Below are positions 54,664 to 63,888 of a DNA stretch of 64,000 nucleotides, piece after piece. Below the pieces are notes generated by a model, which saw nothing but the letters and a program-made list of their open reading frames with translations, was not told the DNA's origin and made no database searches. Position 1 is the first letter of the stretch. Every line of letters starts with the position of its first letter. Origin of the DNA: Streptomyces bicolor (GTDB lineage: Bacteria; Actinomycetota; Actinomycetes; Streptomycetales; Streptomycetaceae); assembly GCF_000719285.1 (NCBI RefSeq), contig NZ_JOFS01000006.1, positions 186,001 to 250,000 of the forward strand, read 5' to 3'. Both the position numbers and the translations under genes were made by a program.

Positions 54664-55646
54664 CGCCCGACCGCGTCTACGTCGTCGCCGGCCACTACGA
54701 CTCCCGCGTCACCGACGTCATGGACGCCACCTCCGACGCGCCGGGCGCGGACGACGACGCGTCCGGTGTTGCCGTCGTGCTGGAGCTGGCCCGGGTGATG
54801 GCGGGACGCCGCCCGGCGTCGACGATCGTGTTCGCGGCGGTGGCGGGGGAGGAGCAGGGGCTGTACGGATCGGCGTACATGGCACAACGGTTGAAGGCGG
54901 CGGGCGCGGATGTGCAGGGCATGTTCACGAACGACATAGTCGGCAGCTCGACGGCGGACGACGGCACCCGCGACCCGTACACGATCCGCCTGTTCGCCGA
55001 GGGCGTCCCGTCGTCCGAGACCCCCGAACAGGCGGCGATCCGCCGCTCGGTGGGCGGCGAGAACGACTCGGCGACACGCCAACTGGCGAGGTTCGTACGG
55101 GATGTGGCCGAGAACGACGCGACAGGCATGCGGGTCCGCGTCATCTACCGCCGAGACCGCTACCGCCGGGGCGGCGACCACATCCCGTTCCTCGAACGCG
55201 GCTACCCGGCCGCCCGCTTCACCGAGCCGGCCGAGGACTTCGCCCACCAGCACCAGGACGTCCGCGTCGACGAGACCGGCAGGCAGTACGGCGATCTGCC
55301 GGAGTTCTGCGACTTCGACTTCACGGCGCGGGTGGCCAAGGTCAACGCGGCGGCCCTGTGGACCCTCGCCCAGGCCCCGGGCACCCCGACCGGCGCCAGG
55401 ATCATCACCACCGACCTCACCAACGCCACCCGCCTGGTGTGGACCAGGGGCACGGAACCCGACCTCACCGGCTACGAGATCGTCTGGCGCGAGACGACGT
55501 CCCCGGACTGGACCCACGTCGTACCGGTGGGCGACGTGACGACCCACGAGGTGGACCTGTCCAAGGACAACGTGTTCTTCGGGGTGCGGGCGGTGAACCG
55601 GGCGGGTCTGCGCAGCCCGGTGGCCTTCCCGGCTCCGCAGGCGTAG
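54660..55646 (+). CDS. C-terminal catalytic part of M28 peptidase (frameshifted)
   Basis: This 328-residue frame opens with GTG 54660, overlapping the previous stop by four bases, so reinitiation is possible but the product would have no signal peptide. It holds all M28 zinc ligands: [10 protein letters not shown] (His), [15 protein letters not shown] (Asp), [16 protein letters not shown] (Glu pair), [10 protein letters not shown] (Asp) and [20 protein letters not shown] (His). Residues ~245-325 form a fibronectin III-like tail ([29 protein letters not shown]). It is most likely the rest of one secreted aminopeptidase broken by a missing base at about 54657-54661. Confidence 0.82.
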   Translation: MTPDRVYVVAGHYDSRVTDVMDATSDAPGADDDASGVAVVLELARVMAGRRPASTIVFAAVAGEEQGLYGSAYMAQRLKAAGADVQGMFTNDIVGSSTADDGTRDPYTIRLFAEGVPSSETPEQAAIRRSVGGENDSATRQLARFVRDVAENDATGMRVRVIYRRDRYRRGGDHIPFLERGYPAARFTEPAEDFAHQHQDVRVDETGRQYGDLPEFCDFDFTARVAKVNAAALWTLAQAPGTPTGARIITTDLTNATRLVWTRGTEPDLTGYEIVWRETTSPDWTHVVPVGDVTTHEVDLSKDNVFFGVRAVNRAGLRSPVAFPAPQA

Positions 55647-55823
55647 GCGATCCGGTCCGGTGGCGGTGCGGCGCGAAAACGGCTTTGCCCCGGCCCGTGG
55701 TGGTCACTAGTGTCGGCCGGGTGACTGCCGGGTCGGCCATGGGCCATGCACGAGTGGGGCTCCCGGCCTCGGCGTGAGCGCGAGGCGGGCGAGAGGCCCG
55801 CCCCTTCTCCGCGTCCTTCCCGT

Positions 55824-55860
55824 CCGATGGAACCCAAGCCCCGTCCCGATGGAACCCAAG
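55824..55860 (+). repeat. 15-base direct repeat before the VOC gene
   Basis: CCGATGGAACCCAAG occurs at 55824-55838 and 55846-55860, a 22-base duplication. It may offer alternate ATG starts in its GATGGA core, or be a binding site. Confidence 0.6.
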
Positions 55861-55878
55861 ACCGGAGTCACCTCACTG

Positions 55879-56304
55879 ATGTCCCATGACCAGCCGCACG
55901 CGCACGGATCCAGCCCCGCGACAGACACCGTCCAGCTGAACCACACCGCCGTCTACGCAAGCGACCGGCAGCTGTCCGCCGAGTTCATCGCCGCGATCCT
56001 TGGCCTCGGGGTCGGCGCCCCGTTCGGGCCGTTCCTGCCCGTCGACCTCGGCAACGGCGTGACGCTCGACTACTACGAGACGGACGAGCCGATCCAGTCC
56101 CAGCACTACGCCTTCCTCGTGCCCGACGAGCAGTTCGACGGCATGATCGCCCGCCTGGAGGCCGTCGGGGTCACCTACTACGCCGACCCGAGCCACACCG
56201 AACCCGGCCGGATCAACCGGCTGTTCGGCGGCCGAGGCGCCTACTTCGACGACCCGGACGGCCACAACATGGAGATCATGACCCGGCCTTACGTCCGCCC
56301 CTAG
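55879..56304 (+). CDS. VOC family protein
   Basis: ATG 55879 (MSHDQPHAHGSSPATDTV) is the likely start; ATG 55849 is in frame in the repeat. The 141-residue protein shows VQLNHTAVYASDRQLSAEFIAAILGL (metal His), a long FGPFLPVDLGNGVTLDYYET, QHYAFLVPDEQFDGMIARLE and a C-terminal AYFDDPDGHNMEIMTRPY with the second His and Glu. All three metal ligands of a VOC enzyme appear present, unlike the VOC at 35364. It probably opens or isomerises a small molecule; substrate unknown. Confidence 0.9.
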   Translation: MSHDQPHAHGSSPATDTVQLNHTAVYASDRQLSAEFIAAILGLGVGAPFGPFLPVDLGNGVTLDYYETDEPIQSQHYAFLVPDEQFDGMIARLEAVGVTYYADPSHTEPGRINRLFGGRGAYFDDPDGHNMEIMTRPYVRP

Positions 56305-56384
56305 CAGGCCTTACGTCCGCCTCTAGGGCTCCTTCGACCGGCAGCGGTCCGCCGGGCGCCGGGTCTCCCCGGCCGAGTGGCCCC

Positions 56385-57122
56385 TCACCGCACCTCGGGC
56401 GGCCGCTGCCGGGGCATGTTCGGCCGTGTTCCATTCGTCGGCGGCACTCCGAACCGCCCCAGTACCGCCCCCGCGTCCGGCCGGCTGCCGCCGGTCACCG
56501 CCGACTGGATCCCCAGGGGCGCGGACCCGGTCCGGAACTCCACCATCCAGTCCGCCGTCTCCGCCCGCACCAGCTCGGTCACGTCCTCGCAGAACCGCCG
56601 CAACACTCCCAGGCACCGCTCCGCCGCCTCACCGGCCGTCCCCTCCGCCGGGCCCAGAACCTCCCGGACACACTCCGTCGCCCAGTCGAACTGCAACATC
56701 TGCAGTCGCCGCTGCACCGCCTGCGCCGTGGCGACGTCCCTTATCCACCCGGAGGTCACCCCGAAGAACCGGTCGGCCGCCAGACAGGCCACGCCCAGCA
56801 GCAGTGAGAGATACCCCCACGGCGCCGTCCCGCCCGCCACCCCCGTCAGATCCAGCAGCGGCAACGCCGCCCCCACGACCGCCCCCACCGCGGCCCCGCC
56901 CCGCAACGCCTGGGCCCCGCGCCGCTTCCACACCCGGTCCGCGAGATACCACGCGGCCGTGTTCAGCGCCCCCCGCTCCACCCACCGGTACAACTCGTCC
57001 AGCCGCACCGCCGGCTCTCCCCAGTCACCGTGCGGAAAGGCCCGCCCCGTCAGATCACCCGGCCGCAGTCCGGCCGCCCCTTCGCCGCCCCGCCTGTCCT
57101 TCGGCGACCTGTCGGGCTGCAT
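56385..57122 (-). CDS. SLATT-type two-transmembrane protein
   Basis: ATG 57122 (MQPDRSPKDRRGGEGAAGL) starts a 245-residue protein. After a polar N-region, ERGALNTAAWYLADRVWKRRGAQAL leads into two close helices (AAVGAVVGAALPLLDLTGV and YLSLLLGVACLAADRFFG, about residues 82-130). A long soluble helix (SGWIRDVATAQAVQRRLQMLQFDW) follows. This is the SLATT layout (SMODS/SLOG-associated 2TM), a predicted pore-forming effector class. No SMODS, SLOG or nucleotide cyclase is adjacent, so as a stand-alone it may be a core membrane protein. It is divergent from ybaB. Confidence 0.75.
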   Translation of the reverse strand: MQPDRSPKDRRGGEGAAGLRPGDLTGRAFPHGDWGEPAVRLDELYRWVERGALNTAAWYLADRVWKRRGAQALRGGAAVGAVVGAALPLLDLTGVAGGTAPWGYLSLLLGVACLAADRFFGVTSGWIRDVATAQAVQRRLQMLQFDWATECVREVLGPAEGTAGEAAERCLGVLRRFCEDVTELVRAETADWMVEFRTGSAPLGIQSAVTGGSRPDAGAVLGRFGVPPTNGTRPNMPRQRPPEVR

Positions 57123-57430
57123 TTCCGGCTGACCCACCCGGCACTCCCTACTGTCACGGTGCGTGACATCACGTACGACCTGCGACGTGGATGCGACCCC
57201 CGCAGCGCACGGAACGTCACGCAACACCTGAGGCTGACGCGCCGGACCCTTCCTACCGCCCAATGGGTGGCGAAGAAATGCGTTTCGCCTCTTTTCCGCC
57301 CGGAAGTGGGTCTTGATCAGGTATAGGACTCCAGTTCCTCTCACTCGAAAGAGTGCTGGGGCGACGGCCCCGCCGACCACGTAGGCTCGTGCTGAACGGG
57401 AAAGCCGTACAGAGGCACAAGGAGCTGATC
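57123..57430. other. Divergent region between SLATT-type gene and ybaB
   Basis: 308 bases without a gene. It includes a small hairpin CACTC-GAAA-GAGTG (57342-57355) and GGGGC-GACG-GCCCC just after it, then TAGGCT (57383-57388), a likely -10 for the ybaB-recR operon 43 bases before GTG 57431. I checked for the SRP RNA, which lies near dnaX-ybaB-recR in some bacteria, and found no GGAAGCA core. Confidence 0.5.
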
Positions 57431-57772
57431 GTGATCCCCGGTGGTGGCCAGCCCAACATGCAGCAGCTGCTCCAGCAGGCCCAGAAGATGCAGCAGGATC
57501 TGCAGCGGGCACAGGAGGAACTGGCGCAGACCGAGGTCGACGGGCAGGCGGGCGGCGGCCTGGTGAAGGCCACCGTCACCGGCTCCGGCGAGCTCCGGGC
57601 GCTGCGGATCGACCCGAAGGCGGTGGACCCGGAGGACACCGAGACCCTCGCCGACCTGATCATCGCGGCCGTACAGGCGGCCAACGAGAACGCGCAGACG
57701 CTCCAGCAGCAGAAGCTCGGCCCGCTGGCCCAGGGTCTGGGCGGCAGCGGCATCCCGGGCCTGCCGTTCTGA
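57431..57772 (+). CDS. YbaB/EbfC nucleoid-associated protein
   Basis: GTG 57431 follows AAGGAGCTGATC. The 113-residue protein has the two-helix clamp of the family: [22 protein letters not shown], then [27 protein letters not shown] and [24 protein letters not shown]. It binds DNA as a dimer. The Gly-rich C-terminus ([12 protein letters not shown]) is typical for actinobacteria. It precedes recR by 94 bases. DnaX, its usual upstream neighbour, is absent here. Confidence 0.95.
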   Translation: MIPGGGQPNMQQLLQQAQKMQQDLQRAQEELAQTEVDGQAGGGLVKATVTGSGELRALRIDPKAVDPEDTETLADLIIAAVQAANENAQTLQQQKLGPLAQGLGGSGIPGLPF

Positions 57773-57866
57773 CGGTTCCAGGCGTTGCCCAGCATGCCTT
57801 TCTAAGACGGGCCGCGGCCAACTACCGTACGTACCGTAAGGAACCCCGAGGAAGGACGGCAGTCCG

Positions 57867-58466
57867 TTGTACGAAGGCGTGGTCCAGGACCTCATCGACG
57901 AACTGGGGCGGCTGCCCGGCGTCGGTCCCAAGAGCGCGCAGCGGATCGCCTTCCACATCCTGCAGGCGGAACCGACGGACGTACGGCGCCTCGCGCAGGC
58001 CCTGATGGAGGTCAAGGCGAAGGTCCGCTTCTGCGCGACGTGCGGGAACGTCGCGCAGGAGGAGCTGTGCAACATCTGCCGGGACACGCGTCGCGACCCG
58101 GCGGTCATCTGCGTCGTCGAGGAGCCGAAGGACGTCGTCGCGATCGAGCGGACCAGAGAGTTCCGCGGCCGCTACCACGTCCTCGGCGGGGCGATCAGCC
58201 CGATCGAGGGGGTCGGACCGGACGACCTGCGTATACGAGAACTTCTCGCGCGGTTGGCCGACGGGACGGTCACGGAGCTGATCCTGGCCACCGACCCGAA
58301 TCTCGAGGGCGAGGCCACGGCGACGTATCTCGCCCGCATGATCAAGCCCATGGGCCTGAAGGTCACCCGCCTGGCCAGCGGCCTCCCGGTGGGTGGCGAC
58401 CTGGAATACGCGGACGAGGTCACCCTCGGCCGCGCCTTCGAGGGGAGACGACTCCTAGATGTCTGA
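57867..58466 (+). CDS. recR: Recombination mediator protein RecR
   Basis: The 199-residue protein starts at TTG 57867 ([20 protein letters not shown]) after GAGGAAGGAC. It has the helix-hairpin-helix [19 protein letters not shown], a zinc motif [16 protein letters not shown] (near residues 54-70), and the Toprim domain ([34 protein letters not shown]). RecR with RecO loads RecA at gaps. The DUF5063 gene overlaps its end by eight bases, so both are co-translated. Confidence 0.97.
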   Translation: MYEGVVQDLIDELGRLPGVGPKSAQRIAFHILQAEPTDVRRLAQALMEVKAKVRFCATCGNVAQEELCNICRDTRRDPAVICVVEEPKDVVAIERTREFRGRYHVLGGAISPIEGVGPDDLRIRELLARLADGTVTELILATDPNLEGEATATYLARMIKPMGLKVTRLASGLPVGGDLEYADEVTLGRAFEGRRLLDV

Positions 58467-59121
58467 CGCCACGCTGCACGCGACCGAGCAGAACCCGGAC
58501 GACTTCGCGGTCCAGATCTCGGACCAGATCGAGAGCTTCCTGGTCGCCGTCACGGAGGTCGCGAAGGGCGACGAGCCGGGCTCGACCGTGCCCTTCCTCC
58601 TCCTGGAGGTCTCCCAGCTCCTGCTGGCCGGCGGCCGCCTCGGCGCCCACGAGGACATCGTTCCCGAGGAGCGCTACGAGCCCGACCTGGGCCCGGAGCC
58701 GGACGTGGACGAACTCCGCGAGAACCTCGCCCGACTCCTGGACCCGGTCGACGTCTACTCCGAGGTCTTCGACCCCTACGAGCCCCGCAAGGCCCCGGTC
58801 CCGGCCCGCATCTCCGACGACCTGGCCGACGTCATCACCGACCTCCGCCACGGCATGGCCCACTACCGCGCCGGCCGCACCACCGAGGCCCTGTGGTGGT
58901 GGCAGTTCTCCTACTTCTCCAACTGGGGCTCGACGGCGTCCGCGACCCTGCGCGCCCTGCACTCGGTCCTGGCCCACGTCCGCCTGAACCAGCCGTTGGA
59001 GGAACTGGACGGCCTGGACACGGACCAGGGCGTGATGGGCGACGAGACGCTGGAGTTCGAGGCCGGGAAGGTCATGGAGCAGGAGATCGGGGAGCAGTTG
59101 GGGCTGCGGTCGGCGAAGTAG
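58459..59121 (+). CDS. DUF5063 family protein
   Basis: ATG 58459 lies inside the end of recR. The 220-residue helical, acidic protein ([114 protein letters not shown], given here as landmarks) is a conserved recR neighbour in actinobacteria. A link to recombination is possible but not shown. Its last 50 bases overlap, tail to tail, the giant minus-strand gene. Confidence 0.9.
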   Translation: MSDATLHATEQNPDDFAVQISDQIESFLVAVTEVAKGDEPGSTVPFLLLEVSQLLLAGGRLGAHEDIVPEERYEPDLGPEPDVDELRENLARLLDPVDVYSEVFDPYEPRKAPVPARISDDLADVITDLRHGMAHYRAGRTTEALWWWQFSYFSNWGSTASATLRALHSVLAHVRLNQPLEELDGLDTDQGVMGDETLEFEAGKVMEQEIGEQLGLRSAK

Positions 59122-62100
59122 CCTCCGGCCTGCTCGCCGCGGACTCGGGCTCGGGCTTCATGACGAGTCCGGGGACGTTGGGGAGGGCGGTCCGGACGGC
59201 TTCGCGGACGCGGTCGAGGTCCACGCCGAGGCGTTCCAGCCTTTGCGGGAGGCCGTCGGCAGGTGCTTCCGACAAGACGATGCGCAGGAAGTCGGGGATC
59301 GGATCAGCCAGGGACAGCGGTTTGCGGAGTCCCGACGGAGTACTGCTGCGCCACGTGCACAGGAAGTGGTCAATCTCGTCCAGGTGGCTCACACGGTCGC
59401 CGCGGACCTCGAAGCCGAGGGCCACCAATCTCCTCACAAGCTCGCCCAGGTCCATGTCGAGCTCCCATGATGCTGACACCAACCGGTGCAGTGGGACAGG
59501 GGATTCGTCAGCAAGCTCCAGATGGCCCTCTACGAGTAAACGAAGGTCGAAGGCGTCGAGCTCCTCAGAGGGCACTTCGGGTCGTGTGGTCAGGCCGTAT
59601 TGGGCCAAGCGGTCCAGGACTGCACGGGGCGAGTCGCCCAGGTGGACAGCTAGCTCAAGCACATGGCCCACGGGAACCGGCAGGTCCGGTGACAGCGGTG
59701 AACGGCCGAGCCTCGTCCAGTCCAAGAGGATCACGTCATCCGGCTCGGCCACGGAGGGAAGCGCCGTGGCCGGTGGTACGAGGCCGTAGGCACGGAGTCG
59801 GGAGGCCACCACGTTCGGTGGGAGCCCGCTCTCCAGGGATGCTCCCGCCACCTCAAGCAGGGAGATCGAGGAATACGCCGGGAAGGTGCGGAGAATCACC
59901 GTGTCCGCGTCCTCCGCCTCCTTCGGCAGAGTGCTGGGAGGAGTGAGCGCCAGGGCTCTGATGCGCTCGGACATCTCGTGAAGGGAGACGCCCAGGCGGG
60001 ACGCGGCCCGGACGAGCAGGCCGGGGGGAATCGCTTCTCCATCGCGGAGCATCCCCCAGTCATCGTGGCTCCAGCCCCATCCCGCACTTTCGGCGAGCGC
60101 ATCCTCGGTCAGCCGTTCATGAACGCTGCCGGTGTCCACGTGGAAGCCGAGTTCCCTCAGCTCTCGCGCTACCTCCGACACCGAGCGCCCCAACTCAGCA
60201 GCGACACCGAGTACATGGCTTGTCGAGACGGGTTCCTCAAGGCTCAGCCACCGCGTGTCGTCCACGCTGACCAGGCGAAGCGTCTCCTCTGTTCCGTTCA
60301 CCAACCGTTGCTCGCCCACAACCGTGAAGCCGAACGCCTTCATCCACTGAACAGCCGTTCCGATGTCGACGCCGAGCCGGAAGTGTGCTCTGAGCAGGTG
60401 GCCCGGGTGAACAGGACTGCTGACATCGCACCACGGCTGCTTACCGTCCAGCTGACGGCTCAGCAGCCTGAGGGCCAACTCGTCCGCTTCATCTGCCGCT
60501 GGAGTCAGTTCTGGAAGAGCGAAGCCGAACGCCTCCATTCTTCGAGCGGCCTCGCCGACGCTGATGCCGAACTCGAAGTGGGCTTTGAGCAGGTGTCCAG
60601 GAGGCACAGTCCTGTCACAAGGCCGGATCGAGTTGGGTTCCTCAAGCCGCACACCGCGCAGATCATTGCTCATGAGGGCGAAGTTGATCTCGTCGACGAC
60701 GGGATCGACGTCGGACAGGTCCGGATGCCCGACGCACAGTTCGGCCATGCGGCTCGCGACCTCACGGTATGGCAACCCGCAGACGCCTGCCACGAGGAGT
60801 GCGCGGCCGGGGAGGGTCGGCTGACGGCGCGGTCTTGTGGGCCGGAAACCAGGGCGATGTCTATCGCGCGTGATCCGAATGAGGGCGTCCGAGGGGAGCG
60901 CCGGAAGTACACGCTCGACCCGATTCAGTTCCGGGACAATCTCGGCCAGGGCGGTCAGCATCGCGTTGGGGCCGTGGGCGAGCAGCCTCCAAAGGCGTGT
61001 CGAATGGTCTGGGGAGTTGTACATGTCCAACACTTGGAATGTGTCAATGAGGTCCTCTCCTCGCACGACGTCGACATCGCGCGGAAAGAAACCAGTGACC
61101 GCCATCGACGAGGAACAGCCGTACAACTCCAGCTCGTACTCCGCGGCTCCGGCCGCCTCCGTCACGATGTCCGCAAGCCTGGGACTCTCCTCCGCCACCT
61201 GCGAGAGCCACTCGTAGTCAAGGAGCGGGGGATCGGCGGACAGGAGTGTCGGCAGGGCGTCTCGTACGAGCCTCTCGACGTCCGCACACACGTCGTCGTC
61301 CAGGATCTCCGTACGGTCCACCGACAGCCGGCGGGGCCGAGTGGTCCCGGAGAGGTTCACCACCACCCCGCGCGGTCTGGCCAGGTCGCCCGGACCGCTG
61401 AGGATGCCGTGTCGTACGCGGGGCTCAGCATGAATCCCATCGACCAGTAGCCCGCCGCCGTGCCGGCACCAGACCACCTGGCCGTCCCTCCCCGCAGGGT
61501 CGGCGCTCCAGGAGACAAGTCGCCCATGGGCTTCGAAACCGTTGGCATGCAGTCCAAGCGACTCTCGCGGGCGCAGAACTCCAGCCTCCCACTCCGCGCT
61601 GTGCGCCCCATGTTCGGCGGTCGTCCCGAACTCGGCGATCCCAAGGAACCTGCGCAACTCCCTGACACAGGAGGGCGCTTTATCGCCCTCCCGCAGATAC
61701 AGCCGGACTGTGGTGCCGATCGTCCCCGCCCGACACGTGGGCCGCACACGGAAGTAGTGGCCGGGCCCGGTGATGAGGACGGTGATCTCCCGCAACCTGC
61801 CCTCGACGGGATCCATGTGGCAGGTCGTCACCCGCACTTCGTCCGCGAGCATGAAGTAGCTGAGCACCCCGATGCCGAACCGGCTGTTCGGGTGCATGGT
61901 GACGCCGCGCCCCTGCCACTCCTGTCGTTCCTCCTGGTACCGGGGCAGATCCGTGAAGCGCACACCGGCTTGGGAGAAGACCTCGGACAGCGTGAGCTCG
62001 TCCATGCCGACGCCGTTGTCCCGGCACTCCAGGTAGTGCCGGCCTTCCGCCTCGTCGAAGCCCTGAGTGAACTCGATCCGGCCCTGGTACGAGCTGAAGC

Positions 62101-63712
62101 TGTCAGCCGCCTGGGATCGGGCCCGTCGATAGCGGCAGGCGTCCAGGGCGTTCTGGTACAGCTCGCGGATGGCGAGGGAGCGGTCGCGGTAGAGGTTCTC
62201 GCCCATGAGGAGTTCCTGGACGCGTTCCTCGTCCAGCCGGAAGCGGATGACCCCGCCGATCGGAACGGGGCTTCCCTTGTCATCGACCTCGCGCACGTCG
62301 TCGGCGCGGGTGTACAGGGGCAGTGCGTCGAGTTCGGGTGCGTCCACCTGCCGTACGGCCTGCAGCAGTGACTCGACCCGTCGGCTGTGTTCGGTGAGCG
62401 CGGCGACCACGGCCGGGTGGTCGCAGCCGGCCTTCAGCCCGATGCTGCCCCGCCCGAACCGCCAGGACGCCTTGTCGACGGTGGTCAGGAGCGTGGCGGG
62501 AACCAGGGCCTCCGGGATCCCGACATGGCGGACGACCACCGAGGGCAGACTCGTGACCTCGATCGCCATGCCGTGGGCGATGGCGAACAACGACCCCACC
62601 AGCCGTTCCCGCACGTCCTGGAAGTCACGACCGTGGAAGTCGAGCGGGAAGGCCTCCTCGCGCAGATGCTCGGCGCGTGCGGGATCGAAGAGCTCGCCGG
62701 GGCCTGCCTGCGCACAGGCCAGCAGACGGGACAGGAGTTCCGGATCGAGTACGACGTCGAGCTCGCCGAGTCCGGCGCTGGGCGTGACCACGGCCGACAG
62801 GAGGTTCGCGAGCCGTCCCGGCTGCTGGTCCGCCCACTGGTGGAACAGCCACCATCCGATCTCGGGCCGTCCGTCCCGGCGATCCTTCAGGCCGCCCAAC
62901 TCCGCTCGCCTGACCAGCCGTTCGTGACCCCGCACCAGCACCTCGTACATCCGACGGTCCTCGTCCGGCGCCGTCCGTTGTCCGAGATCCGTCGGCTCGA
63001 CATGGGACAACTCAGCCGCCGTACGCGACCGGTGCACCTGGTACAGGAAGGGCAGCAACGCGATCAGCGCCGCCTCGGCGGGGGTGAGGAAGCCCTCCCT
63101 GTCCTTCCGGAGGAGGTCGATGAGCCGGTTGGCGCGGTGGGAGGTCCGCCGCGCCAGGTGTACGTCGTGCCAGGGGTCGTCGGCGAGGGAGTGCCGTACT
63201 TCGTCGTACAGCTCCGACAGACGGTCGGCGATGTCTTCCGCCTGCTGCCGAAGGGCAGAGGTCTGATCCTCATCCCCGGACTTGAGACACTGCCACACCA
63301 AGGACTTCGCGACCTCCTTCCGCCAGTCCGGCCGGGGGTGGGCGGTGGGAGTCGGACTGACGGCGGCAGGGCGGGCGTCCGGTCCGGTGTCTCCGTTGCG
63401 TCGGGCCTCTCGTGCCTGACTCGCCATTTCCTGCCACAGCCGGTTCGGAATTCGCCGAACCGGCTGGGCGCTTCTTGCCTGCGCGATGCCGTAGAGCGCG
63501 GACAGGAAGGTGTCCAGTTCTTTGTTCCGCCGGGGAATCCTGTCCTGCGCCAACCAGCCGGCGACGGTGCTGTCGGCCGGCGGTTCCTGGTCGCGTGCCA
63601 GGTCCCTTCTCATCTCCGCGCGGACGGCGGCTGCTTCGGGATACCCGGCCCGCTCCAGCAGCGCGTTCAGTGCTGTCCAGTACTTCAGCGGCTCCGCCAT
63701 GGCTCCCCGCAC
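59072..63712 (-). CDS. Giant HSP90-like ATPase with tandem C-terminal wHTH-like repeats
   Basis: The 1546-residue protein starts at GTG 63712 (GAGG nine bases upstream) or ATG 63700. Residues 1-80 look like a small helix-turn-helix region (STVAGWLAQDRIPRRNKEL). A GHKL/HSP90 N-domain lies at ~490-750: Glu-Asn helix RELYQNALDACRYR near 515, DNGVGMD near 565, and SRFGIGVLSYFMLADEVRV near 608, all intact. From ~1030 about eight repeats of ~60-70 residues follow, each with a P-x-HLL.A...LG......R.. .GF pattern (VPPGHLLKAHFEFGISVGEA, VHPGHLLRAHFRLGVDIGTA, VPVGHVLELAVHLGDSPRAV). HSP90-Na plus wHTH repeats are known as predicted conflict-system proteins. No effector is fused; the divergent small TM gene may be its partner. 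Confidence 0.88.
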   Translation of the reverse strand: MRGAMAEPLKYWTALNALLERAGYPEAAAVRAEMRRDLARDQEPPADSTVAGWLAQDRIPRRNKELDTFLSALYGIAQARSAQPVRRIPNRLWQEMASQAREARRNGDTGPDARPAAVSPTPTAHPRPDWRKEVAKSLVWQCLKSGDEDQTSALRQQAEDIADRLSELYDEVRHSLADDPWHDVHLARRTSHRANRLIDLLRKDREGFLTPAEAALIALLPFLYQVHRSRTAAELSHVEPTDLGQRTAPDEDRRMYEVLVRGHERLVRRAELGGLKDRRDGRPEIGWWLFHQWADQQPGRLANLLSAVVTPSAGLGELDVVLDPELLSRLLACAQAGPGELFDPARAEHLREEAFPLDFHGRDFQDVRERLVGSLFAIAHGMAIEVTSLPSVVVRHVGIPEALVPATLLTTVDKASWRFGRGSIGLKAGCDHPAVVAALTEHSRRVESLLQAVRQVDAPELDALPLYTRADDVREVDDKGSPVPIGGVIRFRLDEERVQELLMGENLYRDRSLAIRELYQNALDACRYRRARSQAADSFSSYQGRIEFTQGFDEAEGRHYLECRDNGVGMDELTLSEVFSQAGVRFTDLPRYQEERQEWQGRGVTMHPNSRFGIGVLSYFMLADEVRVTTCHMDPVEGRLREITVLITGPGHYFRVRPTCRAGTIGTTVRLYLREGDKAPSCVRELRRFLGIAEFGTTAEHGAHSAEWEAGVLRPRESLGLHANGFEAHGRLVSWSADPAGRDGQVVWCRHGGGLLVDGIHAEPRVRHGILSGPGDLARPRGVVVNLSGTTRPRRLSVDRTEILDDDVCADVERLVRDALPTLLSADPPLLDYEWLSQVAEESPRLADIVTEAAGAAEYELELYGCSSSMAVTGFFPRDVDVVRGEDLIDTFQVLDMYNSPDHSTRLWRLLAHGPNAMLTALAEIVPELNRVERVLPALPSDALIRITRDRHRPGFRPTRPRRQPTLPGRALLVAGVCGLPYREVASRMAELCVGHPDLSDVDPVVDEINFALMSNDLRGVRLEEPNSIRPCDRTVPPGHLLKAHFEFGISVGEAARRMEAFGFALPELTPAADEADELALRLLSRQLDGKQPWCDVSSPVHPGHLLRAHFRLGVDIGTAVQWMKAFGFTVVGEQRLVNGTEETLRLVSVDDTRWLSLEEPVSTSHVLGVAAELGRSVSEVARELRELGFHVDTGSVHERLTEDALAESAGWGWSHDDWGMLRDGEAIPPGLLVRAASRLGVSLHEMSERIRALALTPPSTLPKEAEDADTVILRTFPAYSSISLLEVAGASLESGLPPNVVASRLRAYGLVPPATALPSVAEPDDVILLDWTRLGRSPLSPDLPVPVGHVLELAVHLGDSPRAVLDRLAQYGLTTRPEVPSEELDAFDLRLLVEGHLELADESPVPLHRLVSASWELDMDLGELVRRLVALGFEVRGDRVSHLDEIDHFLCTWRSSTPSGLRKPLSLADPIPDFLRIVLSEAPADGLPQRLERLGVDLDRVREAVRTALPNVPGLVMKPEPESAASRPEATSPTAAPTAPRSPAP

Positions 63713-63737
63713 CCGTGCCGACCTCGGTCCAGTGCCC

Positions 63738-63835
63738 CGAGTCGGCCGACTCGGCCGACTCGTGAATTCCCAAACTACTGCTCTGACCTGCGAGACAACC
63801 TCCGATCTCGGATATCGGATCGCGCGGCCGTCAGG
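63738..63835. promoter_or_regulatory. Palindromic control region between giant gene and small TM gene
   Basis: CGAGTCGGCCGACTCGGCCG and the following ACTCG (63738-63762) form two overlapping copies of the 14-base palindrome GAGTCGGCCGACTC. GATCTCGGATATCGGATCG-like repeats follow at about 63802-63822. This gap of 176 bases is divergent, so the palindromes could control both genes. Confidence 0.5.
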
Positions 63836-63888
63836 TAGGCCGCGGCACCGTCGTCGACGTCACCGTTCGACGCCCCGAAGGAGCCGCA

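Noticed and set aside
57123..57430. SRP 4.5S RNA near ybaB-recR
   Set aside because: No conserved GGAAGCA or apical helix found; dnaX is not next to it.
62387..63838. 483-residue plus-strand frame opposite the giant gene
   Set aside because: Shadow frame; the minus strand has clear HSP90-like motifs and the plus strand has none.
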